The notes below the pieces were generated by a model that ran no database searches, was not told the DNA's origin, and was given only the letters and a program-made list of their open reading frames with translations. Made by a program: the position numbers and the translations under genes. A DNA stretch of 9,125 nt, taken from JBARCX01 sp049794535 (GTDB lineage: Bacteria; Pseudomonadota; Gammaproteobacteria; Xanthomonadales; Rhodanobacteraceae). Shown one piece after another: positions 6,135 through 9,125 of the stretch; position 1 is the first letter of the stretch, and each line of letters opens with the position of its first letter. Location of the stretch: assembly GCA_049794535.1 (NCBI GenBank), contig JBARCX010000346.1:1-9125 (forward strand), in the 5' to 3' direction.

Positions 6135-6788
6135 TCAGCCAGCCGGTGGCTGGGCAGTGTTAAACGCCCATTGGGCGGCGAAAGCCCGCTTGTACGCGGG
6201 GCGCGCTTCGCCGCGGGCGACATAGGCGGCCAGGCTGGGAAATTCATTCAGAATGCCCGATGGTCTCGTCCTGAGCAGCACCGACACCATGATCAGGTCG
6301 CCCGCGCTGAACGCGCCATCCAGCCAATCGGCATCACCCAGGCGCGCGGAAAGCTGGCCCAGTCGATGGCGGACGCGATCCGCGACCACCGGCAGGCGGT
6401 CCTTAGCCCAGGGTTGATCGCGCTCCATAATCTTGGCGTTGGACAGATCAAGGATCGGCGGCTCCACCGAGTTGAGCGCGGCAAACATCCAGGTGATCGC
6501 ACGCGCCCGGGCGTTGGCGTCGTCCGGCAACAAACCCGGATGGTGTGAGGCGACATGGAAAATGATCGCGCCTGACTCGAACAGCACAAGATCGCCTTCC
6601 TCATAGGTTGGAATCTGGCCGAAGGGATGAAGGGCCAGATGCGCGGGCTCCTTCATCGCGGAGAACGAAACAGGACGAACCTCGTAGGGTAGGCCCGCTT
6701 CTTCAAGCACCCAGCGAACACGCGTATCGCGTGCCAGCCCCATGCCGCCATCGGGCGACCGTTCAAAGGCAGTAATGGTGAGAGTCAT
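6135..6788 (-). CDS. Glutathione S-transferase family protein
   Basis: A 217-residue cytosolic protein with a two-domain GST layout. Seen: an N-terminal thioredoxin-like domain with RDTRVRWVLEEAGLPYEV at 20-37; HPFGQIPTYEEGD at 54-66, where P60 is the cis-proline; and FESGAI at 70-75, where E71-S72 normally holds the gamma-glutamyl group of glutathione. The all-helical C-terminal domain carries the N-capping box S161-x-x-D164 in FSAGDLIMVS. By family knowledge it conjugates or reduces electrophiles with glutathione. The exact class and substrate are unknown; the usual catalytic Ser/Cys/Tyr near residue 11 is not certain, S11 being the candidate. ATG 6788 is chosen because it begins at the conserved first strand and has AGGA 8 nt upstream; the open frame continues to 7112, but that extension overlaps the propeller gene and is not conserved in character. 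The gene stands alone between two gaps. Confidence 0.93.
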   Translation of the reverse strand: MTLTITAFERSPDGGMGLARDTRVRWVLEEAGLPYEVRPVSFSAMKEPAHLALHPFGQIPTYEEGDLVLFESGAIIFHVASHHPGLLPDDANARARAITWMFAALNSVEPPILDLSNAKIMERDQPWAKDRLPVVADRVRHRLGQLSARLGDADWLDGAFSAGDLIMVSVLLRTRPSGILNEFPSLAAYVARGEARPAYKRAFAAQWAFNTAQPPAG

Positions 6789-6962
6789 CGGGGATGTCCT
6801 GGTGATTGAGATTGCACGGCGCCATCCTCGGAAGCCATGGCACCGATGATTGGTTTTAACACGGGTCGCATTTCTTGCCCTGTTTGAAATGACGACGAAC
6901 GGCCCGTCGCCAAATCGACATGCCCCACTTCGAGCGCTTAGCGACGTTCCATGCATTGGCAA

Positions 6963-7018
6963 ATCCCATAGGGAGACATCACGCCCCGTTATGTCAGGGC
7001 GTGATGGTTGCCTGGGAT
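6963..7018. repeat. Long two-part inverted repeat (hairpin) after the propeller gene
   Basis: A perfect 10-bp inverted repeat, CATCACGCCC at 6977-6986 and GGGCGTGATG at 6997-7006, encloses a 10-nt loop. An outer 6-bp arm, ATCCCA at 6963-6968 and TGGGAT at 7013-7018, extends it across internal loops of 8 and 6 nt. It starts 24 nt past the propeller stop on the minus strand, where a transcript end or stabiliser is expected. No U-tract follows, so a classical intrinsic terminator is not supported. It may be a REP-type element, an mRNA 3'-end stabiliser, or a terminator working with a factor. Confidence 0.65.
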
Positions 7019-7041
7019 ATGAAGCTGGCTCTAAAGCAAAA

Positions 7042-8094
7042 TCACCAGTTGAAACGAGGCTTCTCGCGTACGATGGCAATGCCATTCGTCGCGACGTTGT
7101 TGATCGTGGCAAGCCCTTTCAAGGTGAAATTGCCGTCGCCATCGACATCGAAAATCGAAACGTGAGAGACGCTGCCATTGGCATCGATCACCGCCGCCAG
7201 GTTGCTGCGATAGGTAATGTCCGTGGGGTTACCGTTGAAGGTGGTTACGACGGCAGCGTCCTGAATGATTTTCTGTCCATACACGGCGTAACGCGACACC
7301 GATTTGCTCGGCGAATTGGCCGAGAAAAGAAAGGGTCCGTCGAGCGTGACCCAGCATGGTGCGGACTGAGTCCCCGAGCCTGTCACGGCCAGCACCGCAT
7401 TGTTCCTGACCAGGCTGATTTCATTCGCATGAGCGATGGTGACGTAGGCATCATCGCCACGCGTCGCCAAGCCGAATGGCGCATTGACGTTGGAAGGAAT
7501 ATTGGCGACCAGCTTGGTGGATCCCGTAACGCCACCCTGATCATTCAAATTGATCGTTTCAATCGCATTGCTTTTTTCGCTGATGACCAGTTCGCCGCCT
7601 ATAACGCCGACTTGTGCGGCGGAACCGTCGCCAATGACAAGTTTGGCCACGCCGTCTGCGCTGGATTCAACGCCGTTGCGATCGATGCGATGCGATTCGA
7701 TGTAACTAGCGCTCAGGATATAGAGATGATCGTTGCCAAAGGCGACACTCACCGGGTTGGTGCTGGCGGGAACAAGCTTTTCTAAGCGAAAGCCCGCGCG
7801 CTCAAAATCCTTATCGAACACCGACACATTGCCCGATCCGAAGTTAACGACGGCCAGATGATTACGGTCCTGAGCGATGCCGCCCGCATTACCGCTCACA
7901 CCACCCTCACCCCCGGTAGGGATCTGTGCAAGCAAGGCGCCTATCGTGTTGTAGACGAGTAGCTGGTTCGTCGTTGTATTCGACGCGGTGACGACCAGCG
8001 CGTCACCGTCCTGCGACGATGTCGCGCTTTGTGCGCTCACTGCACCGGCAATGATTAGCGTCAGTAATCCGAGACCATAGGCTGACTTTCTCAT
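7042..8094 (-). CDS. Exported beta-propeller (YncE/lactonase-like) protein
   Basis: A 350-residue protein with a clear signal peptide at 1-21 (MRKSAYGLGLLTL start, cleavage after GAVSA), so it acts in the periplasm or outside. The mature part is a series of short beta-rich units of the propeller type, for example HLAVVNFGSGNVSVFDKDF, LYILSASYIESHRID, AYVTIAHANEISLVRNN and LAAVIDANGSVSHVSIFDVDG. About six to seven such blades fit the length. Similar proteins are labelled lactonase-like or YncE-like. I see no metal-binding or catalytic residues that would show an enzyme, so a binding or scaffold role is equally likely. The start is firm: GAGGA lies 7 nt before ATG 8094. It follows the DUF1223 gene by 272 nt on the same strand, with a candidate promoter in that gap, so it is probably transcribed on its own. 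A long hairpin follows the stop. Confidence 0.85.
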   Translation of the reverse strand: MRKSAYGLGLLTLIIAGAVSAQSATSSQDGDALVVTASNTTTNQLLVYNTIGALLAQIPTGGEGGVSGNAGGIAQDRNHLAVVNFGSGNVSVFDKDFERAGFRLEKLVPASTNPVSVAFGNDHLYILSASYIESHRIDRNGVESSADGVAKLVIGDGSAAQVGVIGGELVISEKSNAIETINLNDQGGVTGSTKLVANIPSNVNAPFGLATRGDDAYVTIAHANEISLVRNNAVLAVTGSGTQSAPCWVTLDGPFLFSANSPSKSVSRYAVYGQKIIQDAAVVTTFNGNPTDITYRSNLAAVIDANGSVSHVSIFDVDGDGNFTLKGLATINNVATNGIAIVREKPRFNW

Positions 8095-8200
8095 GTATAT
8101 ATCCTCGACTGAAACGAAAGGGAGAGACGGTTCACAGTGGAATCGTCGGTCGGTGTTTCCGAGTGACCCAATGCATGGATCACTAAGCCGTTCGTCGAGA

Positions 8201-8238
8201 ACGTATTTAAGTTACGTGCAATATCATCTATTTTTCAA
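8201..8238 (-). promoter_or_regulatory. Candidate promoter with inverted repeat upstream of the propeller gene
   Basis: On the minus strand a TTGAAA (8233-8238) is followed 18 nt later by TAACTT (8209-8214), a weak match to a sigma-70 promoter about 115 nt before the start codon. The -10 candidate falls inside ACGTA-7 nt-TACGT (8201-8217), an inverted repeat of the size a dimeric repressor could bind. The region is markedly AT-richer than its surroundings. The -10 match is only 3 of 6, so this is tentative. Confidence 0.28.
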
Positions 8239-8366
8239 AAGTGTTCATCGCCGCACGTTTACTTCAGTCGATCATGTTGATGCACCGAAATCTCCATGAC
8301 GATCGGACATAGGTGTACGCGAGAGATAGCGATGGAATGTTGACGCGAATTTGTCATCTATCGACT

Positions 8367-9116
8367 TTAAGGTTTCAAGATCGTTACTGCATTGTCGGTA
8401 TCTTTTACCGATGCGCTGACAATGTTTCCGCCAGACGAAACTTGAATCATCGCAGCGGTCATCAGGCCGGGTGTGGTCGAGGGCGGCAGCGTGTAGGCAT
8501 GTTCACTTCCGTCCCACGTGCCCAAATGGACCAACTCACGGACCACATCGCGTTGTGGCAATGTCCGCCCACTGTTTTCACCTCCGCCAATGGCTACATG
8601 AAGCGTGCGGGGGTCGTAGCGCACTAACCAAACATCCAAGGCATTTTTAGGTGGGTCCGCGGCATGAACGAGAAGCTTGCCTTCACGCCAGGTGAGCGAA
8701 GGACCGCGGCCGCCCGCTTGTACAATGGCTTCATCAAGTTGCGCGCGATCCGTGCCCACGAGATCCGTATGCCCGTTGACATAGATCTGCGGAGTCCACA
8801 CCGTATCGCGCCCCTGATGGTGCGCATAGTTCCACTGTCGCTGGGTATATAACTCGTTGGCAAACGTGTCCTTCCAGCCCGAGTCATCCCAATACGTCAC
8901 GCCGAATGACAGGGCGAGTACGTTAGGTTCGCCCGCGATCGCGTTGAGATTGGCTTCTGCTGAGGGACAGGAGGAACAACCCTGGCTTTGGAACAGCTCG
9001 ACGACAACGAGCCTGTTCGGCATAGGCGCATCCTGCGCGCTAACGAGACCGACGGAGCAAAAGGTGATCAGGCCAACGAAAATGGCCTTGCCATGCCAGC
9101 CCCTTGTCACCTTCAT
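8367..9116 (-). CDS. Exported DUF1223 thioredoxin-like protein
   Basis: A 249-residue protein of the DUF1223 family. Seen: a signal peptide at 1-27 (positive start KVTRGWHGK, hydrophobic core, cleavage after LVSA), then RLVVVELFQSQGCSSCPSAEANL, the family's thioredoxin-like first strand, with cysteines 47 and 50 as a CxxC pair. The rest carries the family's ALSFGVTYWDDSGWKDTFA at 73-91, RQWNYAHHQGRDTVWTPQIYVNG at 104-126 (given as positions with key residues Y-x-TPQ and VNG), and a C-terminal beta-rich half. By family knowledge its role is unknown; the CxxC suggests disulfide exchange in the periplasm. The start is supported by GAGGA 4 nt before ATG 9116 at the right window edge. No partner thiol-disulfide gene is visible next to it within the window. 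Confidence 0.93.
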   Translation of the reverse strand: MKVTRGWHGKAIFVGLITFCSVGLVSAQDAPMPNRLVVVELFQSQGCSSCPSAEANLNAIAGEPNVLALSFGVTYWDDSGWKDTFANELYTQRQWNYAHHQGRDTVWTPQIYVNGHTDLVGTDRAQLDEAIVQAGGRGPSLTWREGKLLVHAADPPKNALDVWLVRYDPRTLHVAIGGGENSGRTLPQRDVVRELVHLGTWDGSEHAYTLPPSTTPGLMTAAMIQVSSGGNIVSASVKDTDNAVTILKP

Positions 9117-9125
9117 AGCTTCCTC

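Noticed and set aside
6137..6151. GC-rich hairpin at the GST stop as a terminator
   Set aside because: The 6-bp stem overlaps the final codons and stop, and no U-tract follows on the minus strand.
6789..7112. Upstream in-frame extension of the GST gene
   Set aside because: It would overlap the propeller gene, crosses the hairpin, and reads as basic, serine-rich noise; the conserved GST fold begins at 6788.
6850..7785. 311-codon open frame on the plus strand
   Set aside because: It lies antisense to the propeller gene, has no domain signs, and the opposite strand encodes a signal peptide, propeller blades and a good ribosome-binding site.
1..9125. CRISPR array, tRNA, rRNA, prophage or defence island
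   Set aside because: No regularly spaced repeats, no cloverleaf or rRNA-like stretches, and no phage, nuclease or toxin-antitoxin genes were seen on either strand.

Overview
The window is about 57-58% GC by eye, with tightly packed genes, GTG starts and many exported proteins. This suits a free-living Gram-negative proteobacterium. The gene set (SnoaL-like protein, class I flavoprotein disulfide reductase, YCII protein, DUF1223 protein, jelly-roll plus seven-helix membrane protein) suggests Xanthomonadales/Rhodanobacteraceae (Dyella, Luteibacter or Rhodanobacter-like). That placement is inference from gene flavour; there is no rRNA or marker gene to prove it.

Layout. Positions 1-240 (+) are the 3' end of a sensor histidine kinase cut by the window edge. 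A small SnoaL/NTF2-fold protein follows on + (348-731). Every other confident gene is on the minus strand. Reading in the direction of transcription, from the right edge leftwards: a secreted DUF1223 thioredoxin-like protein (9116-8367); a secreted beta-propeller protein (8094-7042); a glutathione S-transferase (6788-6135); a 461-nt gap with no confident gene (6134-5674); a YCII-domain protein (5673-5326) followed by a dihydrofolate reductase/RibD-C family protein (5201-4584); an exported jelly-roll plus seven-helix membrane protein (about 4408-3080); an FAD-dependent disulfide oxidoreductase (2799-1420); and a 3-methyladenine DNA glycosylase (1378-749), which ends tail-to-tail with the SnoaL-like gene.

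How the genes fit together. Two pairs look co-transcribed: oxidoreductase then glycosylase (41-nt gap), and YCII then DHFR-like (124-nt gap). Thiol/redox chemistry and damage repair recur (flavin disulfide reductase, alkylation-repair glycosylase, GST, CxxC periplasmic protein), but nothing in the sequence shows they form one pathway.

I see no CRISPR array, phage, tRNA, rRNA, toxin-antitoxin or defence locus. The most notable items are the seven-helix receptor-like protein without an output domain, a long hairpin at 6963-7018 between two genes, and the gap at 5674-6134, which may hold mobile-element debris. Overall this looks like an ordinary chromosomal region; I do not see convincing evidence of a new multi-gene system.
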